Part shown: piece after piece, positions 48,488 to 57,287 of the stretch
How positions within the stretch are numbered: the stretch's first letter is position 1
Layout of the letters: each line of letters starts with the position of its first letter
Origin: DASUBV01 sp963822485
GTDB taxonomy: Bacteria; Actinomycetota; Actinomycetes; Streptosporangiales; Streptosporangiaceae
Length of the DNA stretch: 64,000 bases
NCBI GenBank assembly: GCA_963822485.1
Contig: CAWGHW010000008.1
Location: 1 to 64,000, forward strand
Direction: 5' to 3'
Notes under the pieces: generated by a model
Told to the model about the DNA's origin: nothing
Seen by the model: only the letters and a program-made list of their open reading frames with translations
Database searches by the model: none
Position numbers and translations under genes: made by a program

Positions 48488-50346
48488 CGGCGCGCTCCCG
48501 CGGCCAGGTCGGGCTCGGCGCTCATCAGGTCCCGGTACCGGGACTCGCTGACCAGCAGGTCGCGGTGGGTGCCGACGGCGCTGATCACGCCGCCGGACAG
48601 CAGCGCCACCCGGTCGGCCAGCAGCACCGTGGACGGCCGGTGGGCCACGATCAGCGCGGTGGACAGGGCCAGCACCTCGCCCAGCGCGCGGGTGACCTTG
48701 GCCTCGGTATGCACGTCGAGCGCGGACAGCGGGTCGTCGAGCAGCAGCACGTGCGGCCGGCCCAGGATGGCCCGGGCCAGCGCGATCCGCTGGCGCTGGC
48801 CGCCGGACAGGGCCATGCCCTGCTCGCCGATGCGGGTGTCCAGGCCCCAGGGCAGGTCGGCCACGAAGTCGGCCTGGGCCACGTCCAGCGCGGCGTTGAT
48901 GTCGGCCTCGCTGGCGTCGGGCATGCCGAAGCTGACGTTCTCCCTGACGCTGGCCGAGAACAGCGTGGGATCCTCGAACGCGCAGCCCAGCCGGGCCCGC
49001 AGCACGCCCAGCGGCAGGTCGCGCACGTCGGTGCCGTCCAGAGCGATGGCGCCGGTGGTCACGTCGGCCAGCCGCGGGACGAGCTGGAGCAGCGTGGTCT
49101 TGCCCGAGCCGGTGGCGCCGACCAGCGCGACGGTCTCGCCGGGCGCCAGCTCCAGGCTGACCCCCCGCAGCACCGGCGTGGGCGCCTGCGGGTAGGTGAA
49201 GGTGACCTCGTCGAAGACCAGGTGCCCGTAACCCCGGCCGACGCCGGGCCGCGTGCCCTTCGCGGCGCCGGCCTGGGCCGGGACCAGCGCCCGTACCTCG
49301 GTCACGCCGGGCCGGTTGGTGACCGCGGGCGGCGTGTCGAAGATCTCGTACACCCGCTGGGCCGCGGTGGCCGCCTCCTGGCCGCCGGCGATGATGTAGC
49401 CCATCGCCTCGATCGGCCAGACCAGCAGCAGCGCCAGCGTGATGAACGCGACCAGGCCGCCCACGGTCAGCTCGTGCCGGCTGACGGCCAGCGCGCCGAG
49501 CAGCAGGATCAGCCCGATCACCACGTTGGGCACCAGGTCCAGCCCGGACCAGAAGGAGCCGCGCAGCCGGGCCATGGACAGCATGGTGCCGAACACCTGG
49601 TCGGCCTGCTCGCGGTGCCGGGCCTCGGCCTCGCGGCGGCGGCCCAGCGCCTTGAGCACCCGGATCCCGCTGGCCGCCTCCTCGATGTAGGTGGCCAGGT
49701 CGCCCTGCTCGTCCTGGACCCGCCGGGACAGCACCCGGTACCGCTTCTCGAACGCCATGCACAGCAGGAACACCGGCACGAACACCGCCCCGGTGAGCAG
49801 CCCCAGCCACCAGTTGAGGTGGATCAGGATCGCTACCACGACCAGGAACGTCCAGATGTTGGTGATGAAGAACACCACGCCGAAGCCGCCGAACCGGCGG
49901 ATCGCCGACAGGTCGGTGGTGGCACGGGACAGCAGCTGGCCGGACTGCCAGGCGTCGTGGAAGCCCGCGTCCAGCCGCTGGAGGTGGGCGTACAGGTCCT
50001 GGCGCAGCGACTTCTCCATGCCCGCGACGGCGCCGGCCTGGACCCAGCGCCGGAAGAAGTTCAGGAAGCACTGGAGCAGCCCGAAGGCCACCGCGAGGAA
50101 GCCCAGCTCCACCAGCAGCGTCCGGTTCACGTGCCGGATCGCGCTGTCCACCACCGACTTGGTCAGCAGCGGGATCGCGATCTCCGCCGACACCGACAGC
50201 AGCGCCGCGAAGATCATGAAGGCCAGCCGGCCGTAGTAAGGCCGCAGGTACTCGCGTATGCGCCACAGCGCTGCGGCCGGAGTCTGCGCAGCGGTAAGTT
50301 CCCGCGCCTGGGCATGCGGACGCGAGGGGGGTGAATCAGGGGGCAT
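48484..50346 (-). CDS. ABC exporter half-transporter 1, degenerate Walker B
   Basis: 620 residues from ATG 50346. Six membrane helices (YYGRLAFMIFAALLSVSAEIA, LLVELGFLAVAFGLLQCFL) precede the ATPase: Walker A VGATGSGKTTLLQLV near 408, signature LSGGQRQRIALARA, Walker B HVLLLDDPLSALD. Asp replaces the catalytic Glu after Walker B, the mark of the non-hydrolysing site in heterodimeric exporters such as TM287/288. Together with subunit 2's LSAGQ signature this gives one degenerate and one canonical ATP site. Confidence 0.92.
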   Translation of the reverse strand: MPPDSPPSRPHAQARELTAAQTPAAALWRIREYLRPYYGRLAFMIFAALLSVSAEIAIPLLTKSVVDSAIRHVNRTLLVELGFLAVAFGLLQCFLNFFRRWVQAGAVAGMEKSLRQDLYAHLQRLDAGFHDAWQSGQLLSRATTDLSAIRRFGGFGVVFFITNIWTFLVVVAILIHLNWWLGLLTGAVFVPVFLLCMAFEKRYRVLSRRVQDEQGDLATYIEEAASGIRVLKALGRRREAEARHREQADQVFGTMLSMARLRGSFWSGLDLVPNVVIGLILLLGALAVSRHELTVGGLVAFITLALLLVWPIEAMGYIIAGGQEAATAAQRVYEIFDTPPAVTNRPGVTEVRALVPAQAGAAKGTRPGVGRGYGHLVFDEVTFTYPQAPTPVLRGVSLELAPGETVALVGATGSGKTTLLQLVPRLADVTTGAIALDGTDVRDLPLGVLRARLGCAFEDPTLFSASVRENVSFGMPDASEADINAALDVAQADFVADLPWGLDTRIGEQGMALSGGQRQRIALARAILGRPHVLLLDDPLSALDVHTEAKVTRALGEVLALSTALIVAHRPSTVLLADRVALLSGGVISAVGTHRDLLVSESRYRDLMSAEPDLAAGARR

Positions 50347-50349
50347 TAT

Positions 50350-50366
50350 TCGCAGGTTAACTGCGA
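50350..50366. promoter_or_regulatory. Inverted repeat before the ABC exporter operon
   Basis: TCGCAG-GTTAA-CTGCGA is a perfect 6-bp inverted repeat four bases upstream of the exporter ATG, so it would sit in the leader or over the ribosome site. It could be an operator for an unlinked regulator. Confidence 0.4.
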
Positions 50367-50437
50367 GTGCCCTGGATGTCACGTCATTTTCTGGCCGGCT
50401 GGCGACGGCGCAGGTCCCGGCCGGGCTGGCGGAGCCT

Positions 50438-50502
50438 GGTCGCGGGCCGGCGTCGCGGGCCGGCGTCGCGGACCGGCGTCGCGGACCGGCGTCGCGGACC
50501 GG
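50438..50502. repeat. 13-bp tandem repeat, 5 copies
   Basis: Five copies of CGTCGCGG(G/A)CCGG run between the divergent exporter and DinB-type genes. Open frames extending into this array (GPASRTGVADRRR) are repeat artefacts. Confidence 0.85.
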
Positions 50503-50615
50503 GGCGAGCACGGCCTTCGCCTATATACGGCACAGGGTGGCGGACAGCGGGCAACTCTGGCACTCTGGCCAGACGCGGGGGCGAGCCGGAGCCGATCCGG
50601 CAGGGAGAGGTACCC

Positions 50616-51350
50616 ATGGAATGCGCCAGTTCCTGGGGGTTGTCGGAGACGGCGTGGGGGCCGTATCCGGTGCTGGCGGCGTACCAGGATGGCGTTGCCG
50701 CGATCTGCGGGCTGGCGGACCGGTTCACCGGGAGCATGTGGCACGCGCGGACGCCGTGCCCCGAATGGCGCGCCAGTGACGTGGCCGCCCACCTGCGCTG
50801 CGTCGCTGACGACTACCACGAGTACCTCAACGACGCGCCGGCCAGCCGGTACGCCCGGCTGATGGGCCGCGGCGTGCCGCCGCAGACCATCGCCAGGAAG
50901 CTGGCCCGGCAGAACGCGGCCGAGCTGGCCGCGCTGTCCGATGCCCGGCCCGCCGAGCACATCGCCGCCTTCGCCGTCGCCGCCCGCGCCTACGCGGCCC
51001 GGCTGCCGTCGGTCTGGGACCTGCCCCACCACCAGTACCGCGACCAGGTGGTCACGGTGGCCGGGATGGCCGGCGCCGCCGCCGCCGAGTACCACCTGCA
51101 CGCCTGGGACCTGTCCCGCGCGCTGGGCCTGGACCACCGCCCGGCCCAGCCCGAGGTGGTGCTGGAGGGCTGGCGGGCCGGCATGCCGCACCAGCCGGTG
51201 GACGCCGAGGCCGGCTGGCTCGGCTTCGGCCGGCGCCGCGATCCCTGGTACATGCTGCTGCTGGCGTCCGGCCGGCTGCCGTCCTGGGCAGGCCGCCTGC
51301 CGGCCTGGGCGGACCGCGGCCAGGATCGCCGGGCCCGCCGCATACGCTGA
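50616..51350 (+). CDS. Mycothiol-dependent maleylpyruvate isomerase-like (DinB fold) protein
   Basis: 244 residues; ATG 50616 with AGGGAGAGG five bases upstream, preferred over earlier in-frame starts in the repeat array. TPCPEWRASDVAAHLRCVADD is the MDMPI N-terminal signature and AAEYHLHAWDLSRALGL the second His-rich helix; the histidines bind metal in this four-helix fold. Members act on thiol adducts, often with mycothiol. Followed 59 bp later by a PLP-enzyme gene. Confidence 0.88.
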   Translation: MECASSWGLSETAWGPYPVLAAYQDGVAAICGLADRFTGSMWHARTPCPEWRASDVAAHLRCVADDYHEYLNDAPASRYARLMGRGVPPQTIARKLARQNAAELAALSDARPAEHIAAFAVAARAYAARLPSVWDLPHHQYRDQVVTVAGMAGAAAAEYHLHAWDLSRALGLDHRPAQPEVVLEGWRAGMPHQPVDAEAGWLGFGRRRDPWYMLLLASGRLPSWAGRLPAWADRGQDRRARRIR

Positions 51351-51409
51351 GCTGGCACCAGGCGACACTGGCACCAGCAGACACAGAGCGGCTGTTACCC
51401 GGAGGATCG

Positions 51410-52612
51410 ATGGGCTTTGACGTCGGCGCGGTCCGCGCCGCCTACCCGGCGCTGGCCGACGGCTACGCCTACCTGGACGGCGCCGCGGGCACCCAGGTGC
51501 CCACGCCGGTCATCGAGGCCATCGCCGCGGCCTACCGCGACGGCCTGGGCAACACCGGCGGCGTGTTCCCGGCCAGCGCCCGGTCGCAGGAGCTCACCGA
51601 CCGGTGCCGCGCGGCCATCGCCGCGCTGACCGGCGGCCAGGCCGGCGGCGTGATCCTCGGCCCGAGCATGACGGCGCTGACCTACCGGCTGGCCGGCACG
51701 CTGGCCCGCAACTGGCGCGAGGGCGACGAGGTCATCGTGTCGCGGCTGGACCACGACGCCAACGTGCGGCCCTGGGTGCAGGCCGCGGAGCGGGCCGGCG
51801 CGGTGGTCCGCTGGGCCGAGCCCGACCCGGTCACCGGCGAGCTGCCCGCCGCCCAGTACGCCGGGCTGCTGTCGCCGCGCACCCGGCTGGTCGCCGTGAC
51901 CGCGGCCAGCAACCTCATCGGCACCCGCCCCGACGTGGCCGCCATCACCGCTGCCGCCAGGGCCGCGGGCGCGCTGAGCTACGTGGACGGCGTGCACGCC
52001 ACGCCGCACGGGCCCACCGACATGGTCGCGCTCGGCGCGGACTTCTACGCCACCAGCGCCTACAAGTGGTCCGGGCCGCACCTGGCCGCCGTGGTCGCCG
52101 ACCCCGCGCTGCTGGCCACGCTGCACCCGGACAAGCTGGTCCCGGCGCCGGCCGAGGCGCCGGACTGCTTCGAGCGCGGCACGCTGCCGTTCGCCGACCT
52201 GGCCGGGGCGGCGGCCGCCGTGGAGCACCTGGCCGGGCTGGCCGGCCCGGCCGCCGGCGGCCTGCGCGAGCGGGTGCTGGCCGCCATGACCGTGGTGGCC
52301 GCCTACGAGCAGGAGCTGTTCGCGGTGCTGCTGGGCGGGCTGGACGCCCTGGAGCACGTGACCACCTACGGCAAGGCGGCCAGCCGCACCGCCACCGCGT
52401 TCTTCAACGTCGAGGGGCGGACGCCGGGCGAGGTGGCCGAGCACCTGGCCCGGCACCGGGTCAACGTCTGGAACGGCGACAACTACGCCTGGGAGCTGGC
52501 CGGCGTGCTGGGCATCCGGTCCTCCGGCAGCGCGGTCCGGGCCGGCCTGGTGCACTACAACGACCGCTCGGACGTCGACCGGCTGCTGGCCGCGGTGGCG
52601 GAACTGGCCTGA
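51410..52612 (+). CDS. Class V aminotransferase / cysteine desulfurase-like PLP enzyme
   Basis: 400 residues with GGAGGATCG before ATG 51410. YLDGAAGTQVP and SRLDHDANVRPW are typical of the fold; PLP Asp and His in YVDGVHATPHGP; Schiff-base Lys in TSAYKWSGPHLA near residue 225. No active-site Cys loop of true desulfurases is evident, so the reaction may be a lyase or transaminase type. Possibly co-transcribed with the DinB-type gene; their products could share a substrate. Confidence 0.9.
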   Translation: MGFDVGAVRAAYPALADGYAYLDGAAGTQVPTPVIEAIAAAYRDGLGNTGGVFPASARSQELTDRCRAAIAALTGGQAGGVILGPSMTALTYRLAGTLARNWREGDEVIVSRLDHDANVRPWVQAAERAGAVVRWAEPDPVTGELPAAQYAGLLSPRTRLVAVTAASNLIGTRPDVAAITAAARAAGALSYVDGVHATPHGPTDMVALGADFYATSAYKWSGPHLAAVVADPALLATLHPDKLVPAPAEAPDCFERGTLPFADLAGAAAAVEHLAGLAGPAAGGLRERVLAAMTVVAAYEQELFAVLLGGLDALEHVTTYGKAASRTATAFFNVEGRTPGEVAEHLARHRVNVWNGDNYAWELAGVLGIRSSGSAVRAGLVHYNDRSDVDRLLAAVAELA

Positions 52613-52672
52613 CCGCCCGCTGGCGTGTTCCGGCCTCCAGGAGCCGGCGGGCCGCCAGGCGCCAGCCGGGCC

Positions 52673-53131
52673 TCAGGAGTCGGCCGGGCCGAGCAGCGGG
52701 TACCGGTACATCCGGGTGTCCCGCAGGTCGAAGCCCAGCTTCTCGTAGAGCCGGCCCGCGGCCACCCGGGAGGGCCGCGAGCTCAGGTCGACGGTCCTGG
52801 CCCCGGCCTCGCGCGCGATCCGGATCGCCTCCCGGGTCAGCGCGCTGCCGATGCCCTGGCGTCCCGCGGCCTCGTCGACGACTACGTCCTCGATCCAGGC
52901 CCGCAGGCCGGTGGGGATCTGGAACATGACGAGCGTCAGCGTGCCGGTAATGACACCGTCGGTCCGCGCGATCAACAGGGTGCTGGCCTCGGATTCGACG
53001 ATCCGGGCCAGCGCCGCCTGGTCGAGGGGAACGGCGGAGCGGGACAGCTGGGGCAACAGCCGGGCGAACGCCTCGACGGTCTCGTCGGTTGCCTTGGTGA
53101 GTACCTCAACCTGCACAGTCACCAGGGGCAC
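52673..53131 (-). CDS. GNAT family N-acetyltransferase
   Basis: 152 residues from GTG 53131. The acetyl-CoA signature is clear: IEDVVVDEAAGRQGIGSALT (motif A) and AGRLYEKLGFDLRDTRMYRY (motif B). N-terminal helix and strand TLLIARTDGVITGTLTL complete the fold. Substrate unknown. Convergent with the PLP-enzyme gene. Confidence 0.9.
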   Translation of the reverse strand: MPLVTVQVEVLTKATDETVEAFARLLPQLSRSAVPLDQAALARIVESEASTLLIARTDGVITGTLTLVMFQIPTGLRAWIEDVVVDEAAGRQGIGSALTREAIRIAREAGARTVDLSSRPSRVAAGRLYEKLGFDLRDTRMYRYPLLGPADS

Positions 53132-53270
53132 ATTACCTGGTGACGGTGCGCATCCGGGGACCGACCCGGCCCCCGGTCAGGGCCGTTGCGACCGGCCGAA
53201 ACCCCGTGTGATCAGGTGAGATAACTTAGAGTGTCTTTGCTGTTACCCTTAGCTCGCGCAAGCCTGGAGA

Positions 53271-53283
53271 GCGACTGAGTCGC
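53271..53283. promoter_or_regulatory. 13-bp palindrome before the envelope operon
   Basis: GCGACT-G-AGTCGC is a perfect inverted repeat 24 bp before the first gene of the 53307-59250 operon. The stretch before it (53205-53255, GATAACTTAGAG ... TGTTACCC) is AT-rich and probably contains the promoter. Confidence 0.4.
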
Positions 53284-53306
53284 ACAGTCTGAAACGAGAA
53301 ACTGAC

Positions 53307-54044
53307 ATGCCGAATAAGGGACGGTCCATCGCCAAGCGGTCGCTGCTGAGCGCGGTCGCCGGCGGCCTGGCGTTAGCCGCCGCCAATTCCGGAATTGCCC
53401 TGGCTGCCTACGGCCCGACGCCGCCGGTCATCACGGACCCCGGGCCGGGCGGCTACTACTGCGTCGTCACCAGCCAGTCGGTCGGTCACCAGGCCGGCGA
53501 GATCGGGCCGCTGCGGCTCGGCGGGGGGCGGGCCGTCCTCCACTTCGACCGCCGGACGTTCGCCGGCCAGTTCCAGATCACGCTGACCGAGCCATTCGGG
53601 CAGCACGGCCTCGAATGCGCGGGTGGCCGGGGCATCGGGGATGGCGGTTTCAGCGGCTTCTGGGCCGTGGCGGGCCTGGGCATCGCGGTGCAGCATGACG
53701 GCGCCGCCTTTCACGGCCGTTTCGCGCGGCCCCTGCGGCTGCGGCTCGACTCGCCGATGATCAGCCCGGCGAGCCTGCTGGTGGCCTGGAATGGCCGCCG
53801 CTTCGTCCGGGTGCCCGGCGCGGTGGTCCGCCGCGGCTCGGTCCGGGCCGACGTGTCCGCGGGCGCGGACCTGGCCATCCTGTCGCCGGGCGGCCGCCAC
53901 CACGGCACCGCCAGCAGCGCCGCCAGCAGCACCGTGTCGGTCCAGGCGCCGGCGGGCTTCCTGGCCGCGGCCGGGCTGACGGCCGCCGGGGCGCCCGAGC
54001 CAGGGCTCGGCCTCCTCGCGGCGCGGTCGACACGCTCAACATGA
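53307..54044 (+). CDS. Secreted protein of unknown function
   Basis: 245 residues from ATG 53307. The signal peptide (AKRSLLSAVAGGLALAAANS...) is cleaved about ALA/AYG. The mature part has two Cys and beta-rich segments (GYYCVVTSQSVGHQAGEIGP, LRLRLDSPMISPASLLVAWN) and ends in a flexible Ala/Ser tail. No family recognised. It heads four genes joined by overlaps, so it is probably a component of the same envelope module. Confidence 0.78.
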   Translation: MPNKGRSIAKRSLLSAVAGGLALAAANSGIALAAYGPTPPVITDPGPGGYYCVVTSQSVGHQAGEIGPLRLGGGRAVLHFDRRTFAGQFQITLTEPFGQHGLECAGGRGIGDGGFSGFWAVAGLGIAVQHDGAAFHGRFARPLRLRLDSPMISPASLLVAWNGRRFVRVPGAVVRRGSVRADVSAGADLAILSPGGRHHGTASSAASSTVSVQAPAGFLAAAGLTAAGAPEPGLGLLAARSTRST

Positions 54045-55078
54045 CGGGTGCGCCTATGCGGGCTAGACCTATCCTCACGAAACTCATCGCCGCCCGGCCC
54101 CGCCGCGTGACCGCGGCCGGGCCGCGCGGCGATGCCGCCGCAGCCTCCCGGCGGCTCCGCCCCGCAGCCTCCGGACGGCTCCGCCGCGCAGCCTCCCGGC
54201 GGCTCCGCCGCGCGGCCGCCGTCGCCGTGCTGCCGGTCACCCTGGTGGTGGCCGGCTGCGGGGCGGGCCACCCGGCCGCCAGCCCGCAGCGCTCCGGGTC
54301 GGCCAAGGCGAGGCCGCAGCGCATCCTGCGGGCGCCGAAGAGCCTGCTCAGCCTGGCCGGGCCGCAGTCGAACGGGACCATGTGGGCGCTGGCCGGGCGG
54401 CTGGATACCGGGCTGTTCCGGTTCGACTCCGGCTCCGGCAGGCTGGCGCAGGGCCTGCCGGTGAGCAACACCGCCCGCTCGGTGGCCGTGTCGCCCGCCG
54501 GCGTGCTCGCCCTGGCCCTGGCCACCCGGCACTCCGGCGCCCTCGAGCTGCTGAGCGGCAGCACCACCAAGCCCATCCAGACCGTCGCGCTCCCGGCGCC
54601 GGCCCGGCAGGTCGCCACCGGCCCGGGCAGCCCGGCGTTCTTCGTGCTGTCCGCCTGGTCGTCAGCGGCCAGCGTGACCATCGTCGGCGCCACCGGCGCG
54701 ATCCGCGGCACCGTCCCCATGCCCGTCGACGCCGTGTCGGTCGCGCCCGACCCCGCGCAGGGCAGCCTGTACGTGCTGGAGAAGACCGGCCTGGTCGACC
54801 AGGTCGCGATCACCAGCGGCAAGATCACGTCGCGGTTCCGGGCCGGCCAGGACGGCCGGGCCATCGCGATCAGTCCCACCGGCAGCACCCTGTACGTGCT
54901 CAAGGGCACGCCGCGGGTGTCCAACATCGCGGTCATCGACGCGGCGACCGAGAGCGTCCGCCGGGTGCTCCCCGCGCCCAGCTACTGTCGCGGCCTGCTG
55001 GTGTCGCCCAGCGGCGACCAGCTCTACGAGGTGGTGGGCACGTCCGGCTATGGGAACATTCAGGTCTTTGCGCTCTAG
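54041..55078 (+). CDS. Lipoprotein with beta-propeller-like repeats
   Basis: 345 residues; ATG 54041 overlaps the previous stop (ATGA). A lipobox LVVAGC near residue 72 predicts lipid attachment and an extracytoplasmic place. The n-region before it is long and Arg-rich because an in-frame 24-bp repeat (AASRRLRR, 54140-54211) is present three times; the true start may be later. The mature part has six or so blades of the YVTN/WD-like type (ARSVAVSPAGVLALALAT, AIAISPTGSTLYVLKG, GLLVSPSGDQLYEVVG). Such propellers bind partners or sugars. Confidence 0.82.
   Translation: MTGAPMRARPILTKLIAARPRRVTAAGPRGDAAAASRRLRPAASGRLRRAASRRLRRAAAVAVLPVTLVVAGCGAGHPAASPQRSGSAKARPQRILRAPKSLLSLAGPQSNGTMWALAGRLDTGLFRFDSGSGRLAQGLPVSNTARSVAVSPAGVLALALATRHSGALELLSGSTTKPIQTVALPAPARQVATGPGSPAFFVLSAWSSAASVTIVGATGAIRGTVPMPVDAVSVAPDPAQGSLYVLEKTGLVDQVAITSGKITSRFRAGQDGRAIAISPTGSTLYVLKGTPRVSNIAVIDAATESVRRVLPAPSYCRGLLVSPSGDQLYEVVGTSGYGNIQVFAL
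54140..54211. repeat. 24-bp in-frame repeat, 3 copies
   Basis: Three copies of GCAGCCTCCCGGCGGCTCCG + CCGC encode AASRRLRR-type octamers at the N-terminus of the lipoprotein. Length is a multiple of three, so the frame is kept. Confidence 0.85.
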
Positions 55079-57287
55079 CAGCCCCCTGCTGCCCAAGGTC
55101 ATGCGGGTCTCCTCCGGCGGCCGCCACCGGTTCACCGACGGCCGGATCGCCGGCGTGCTCACCCCGCTGCCCGAGTCCTGGACCGGCCCGCAGGAGACCG
55201 AGGTCCCGCCGCCGCGCCCGGCGCGGCCGGGCGGCGCCCCCGAGCCCGGGCCCGGCGACGCCGACGGCAGTGCCGACGCTGGCGCCGACGGCGGCGCCTG
55301 GGCCGGGCGGGCCCTGCGCACGCTGGCCGGGGCGTTCCTGGTCACCTGGTCGTTCCGGCTGTCCGGGTACCTGACCTCCGGCCCGTGGCTGGCCGTGGCG
55401 GTGGCCGTGCTCGGGCTGGCCGGGCTGCTGGCCATCATCGCCGCCTGGCTGCCCGAGCGGGTCATCGGCCGCCGGGCCCAGCGCCGGACCGACTGGGCGG
55501 TGCTGATCCTGGTCCTCGGCGCGCTCGCGGCGTGGAGCTACTTCCAGGTCTTCCTGGCGCCCGACTACGGCACCGACGAGATCGCCTTCGACCAGTACGC
55601 GGCCCAGCTCGCGCTGCACGGCATCGACCCGTACCTGCACTCCATGGCCGCGGCCTTCCCGCTGTTCCACGTCTCGCCCAACGGCTACACCTTCCGGCTC
55701 AGCGGGCAGCCCGTGACCAGCCTGTCCTATCCCGCGCTGTCGTTCGAGGCCTACCTGCCGCTGCTGGCGCTGGGCCTGTCCACCCAGGCCGCCGTGTGGA
55801 CCGACGTGGCCGCCTGGGCGCTCGGCGGCATCGTGCTGTTCGCCGTGCTGCCCAAGCGCCTGGGCCCGGTCGTGGTCGCGCTGCTCAGCCTGGACGTCTA
55901 CATCGGCTACGCCGTCGGCGGGGTCACCGACTTCCTGTTCGTGCCGCTGCTGATCGGGGCCGCCGTCAGATGGGACCGGTTCCCGTGGCTCAAGGGCCCG
56001 GCGGCCTGGCGCGGCCCCGTGCTGCTGGGCCTGGCCATGGCGGTCAAGCAGACCCCGTGGCTGGTCGTCCCGTTCGTGCTGGTGTCCATCGTGGCCGAGT
56101 CGCGCCGGGTCCGCGACTGGCGCCGGGCCCGCCGCGACGCGCTGCGCTACCTGGGCATCGCGCTGGGCGCCTTCCTGGTCCCCAACCTGCCCTACCTGGT
56201 CCAGGACCCGGCCGCGTGGCTGCGCGGCATCCTCACCCCGCTGTCGTCCGGCGCCGTGCCCGCCGGGCAGGGCCTGATCAGCCTCAGCCTCTCGCTGCCC
56301 GTCGGGGGCGGCTCGCTGCGCGACTACACCATCGCCGCGCTGGTCGTCATGGCCGCCGCCCTGGTCTGCTACGCCGTGACCTACCCGCTGCTCAAGCCGG
56401 CCGCGTTCCTGCTGCCCTCGGTGGTCCTGTTCTTCGCCACCCGCTCGTTCGGCAGCTACCTGGTCATGCTCCTCCCGCCCGCCATCGCCGCCGCGGCGAC
56501 CGTGCGCCGCCCGCCCGGCCTGGCCTGCTGGCGGCACTGGAAGTGGGCCGTGGCCGGCAGCGCCGCCGCCTGCGCGGCCGCCATCACCGCCGCGCTGACC
56601 TCGGCCAGCCCGATGACCATGGCCATCCAGTCGGTGCGCACCACCGGGCAGCTGGCCACCGTCGAGCAGCTCGGCCTGACCGTCACCAACAACACCGCCG
56701 GCCGCCTCAAGCCCACCTTCACCATCGAGGACGGGATCAGCACCACCGCGTTCTGGCGCCGGGTCACCGGCCCGCCCGAGCTGGCCCCGCACCAGCGGGC
56801 CCGGTACGTCATCGAGGCGCCCAGCTACTTCGCCATGCCGTCGATCAGCAGCGGCTTCCAGGTGCTGGGCTTCTCGCAGGACCCGGCGTCGGTCAGCCGG
56901 ACCGGCGCCTACGTGGCCAGCCAGTGGCGGGTCGTGCTCCAGCCGGCCACCATCAACGCGCCCGTGCGGCGCGGCAAGGACATCACCGTCCACGCGCAGA
57001 TCGTCAACCGGCTCGACGATCCCGTGCGGGTGGCCAGCGTCCCCGTCTACCTCGGCCAGGTCATCTACGCCCAGCGCGGCCTGCAGTACAGCCAGGCCAC
57101 GATTAACAGCAGCCTGCCGGGCCAGACGCCCATCCGAGCAGTGACTGATGCCCGGGGCGTCGCCACCTTCGTCATCAGCAGCCCGGCCGCCGGCAACCCG
57201 GTCTACTTCGAGGCCAACCTGGTCAAGCCCGACTCGGCCTACCCCTACGGCTACTCGCCCATCCTGGCCGTGCGGTTCCGCCAGTGA
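55050..57287 (+). CDS. Polytopic membrane glycosyltransferase-like (GT-C type) protein
   Basis: 745 residues if started at ATG 55050 (29-bp overlap with the lipoprotein); ATG 55101 is an equally good start. About ten membrane helices span residues 90-540. After the first pair comes DYGTDEIAFDQYAAQLALHG, with acidic residues in the first large external loop as in GT-C enzymes, then GIDPYL. The C-terminal 200 residues are an extracytoplasmic beta-rich domain (VTNNTAGRLKPTFTIEDG). GT-C enzymes use polyprenyl-phosphate sugars to decorate proteins or glycans outside the membrane. Donor and acceptor unknown. Confidence 0.8.
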   Translation: MGTFRSLRSSSPLLPKVMRVSSGGRHRFTDGRIAGVLTPLPESWTGPQETEVPPPRPARPGGAPEPGPGDADGSADAGADGGAWAGRALRTLAGAFLVTWSFRLSGYLTSGPWLAVAVAVLGLAGLLAIIAAWLPERVIGRRAQRRTDWAVLILVLGALAAWSYFQVFLAPDYGTDEIAFDQYAAQLALHGIDPYLHSMAAAFPLFHVSPNGYTFRLSGQPVTSLSYPALSFEAYLPLLALGLSTQAAVWTDVAAWALGGIVLFAVLPKRLGPVVVALLSLDVYIGYAVGGVTDFLFVPLLIGAAVRWDRFPWLKGPAAWRGPVLLGLAMAVKQTPWLVVPFVLVSIVAESRRVRDWRRARRDALRYLGIALGAFLVPNLPYLVQDPAAWLRGILTPLSSGAVPAGQGLISLSLSLPVGGGSLRDYTIAALVVMAAALVCYAVTYPLLKPAAFLLPSVVLFFATRSFGSYLVMLLPPAIAAAATVRRPPGLACWRHWKWAVAGSAAACAAAITAALTSASPMTMAIQSVRTTGQLATVEQLGLTVTNNTAGRLKPTFTIEDGISTTAFWRRVTGPPELAPHQRARYVIEAPSYFAMPSISSGFQVLGFSQDPASVSRTGAYVASQWRVVLQPATINAPVRRGKDITVHAQIVNRLDDPVRVASVPVYLGQVIYAQRGLQYSQATINSSLPGQTPIRAVTDARGVATFVISSPAAGNPVYFEANLVKPDSAYPYGYSPILAVRFRQ

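Noticed and set aside
45392..50266. A 1624-codon minus-strand frame covering the exporter and the small hypothetical gene
   Set aside because: It joins parts of three genes through non-coding repeats; motifs show the exporter subunits and the 141-residue protein are separate.
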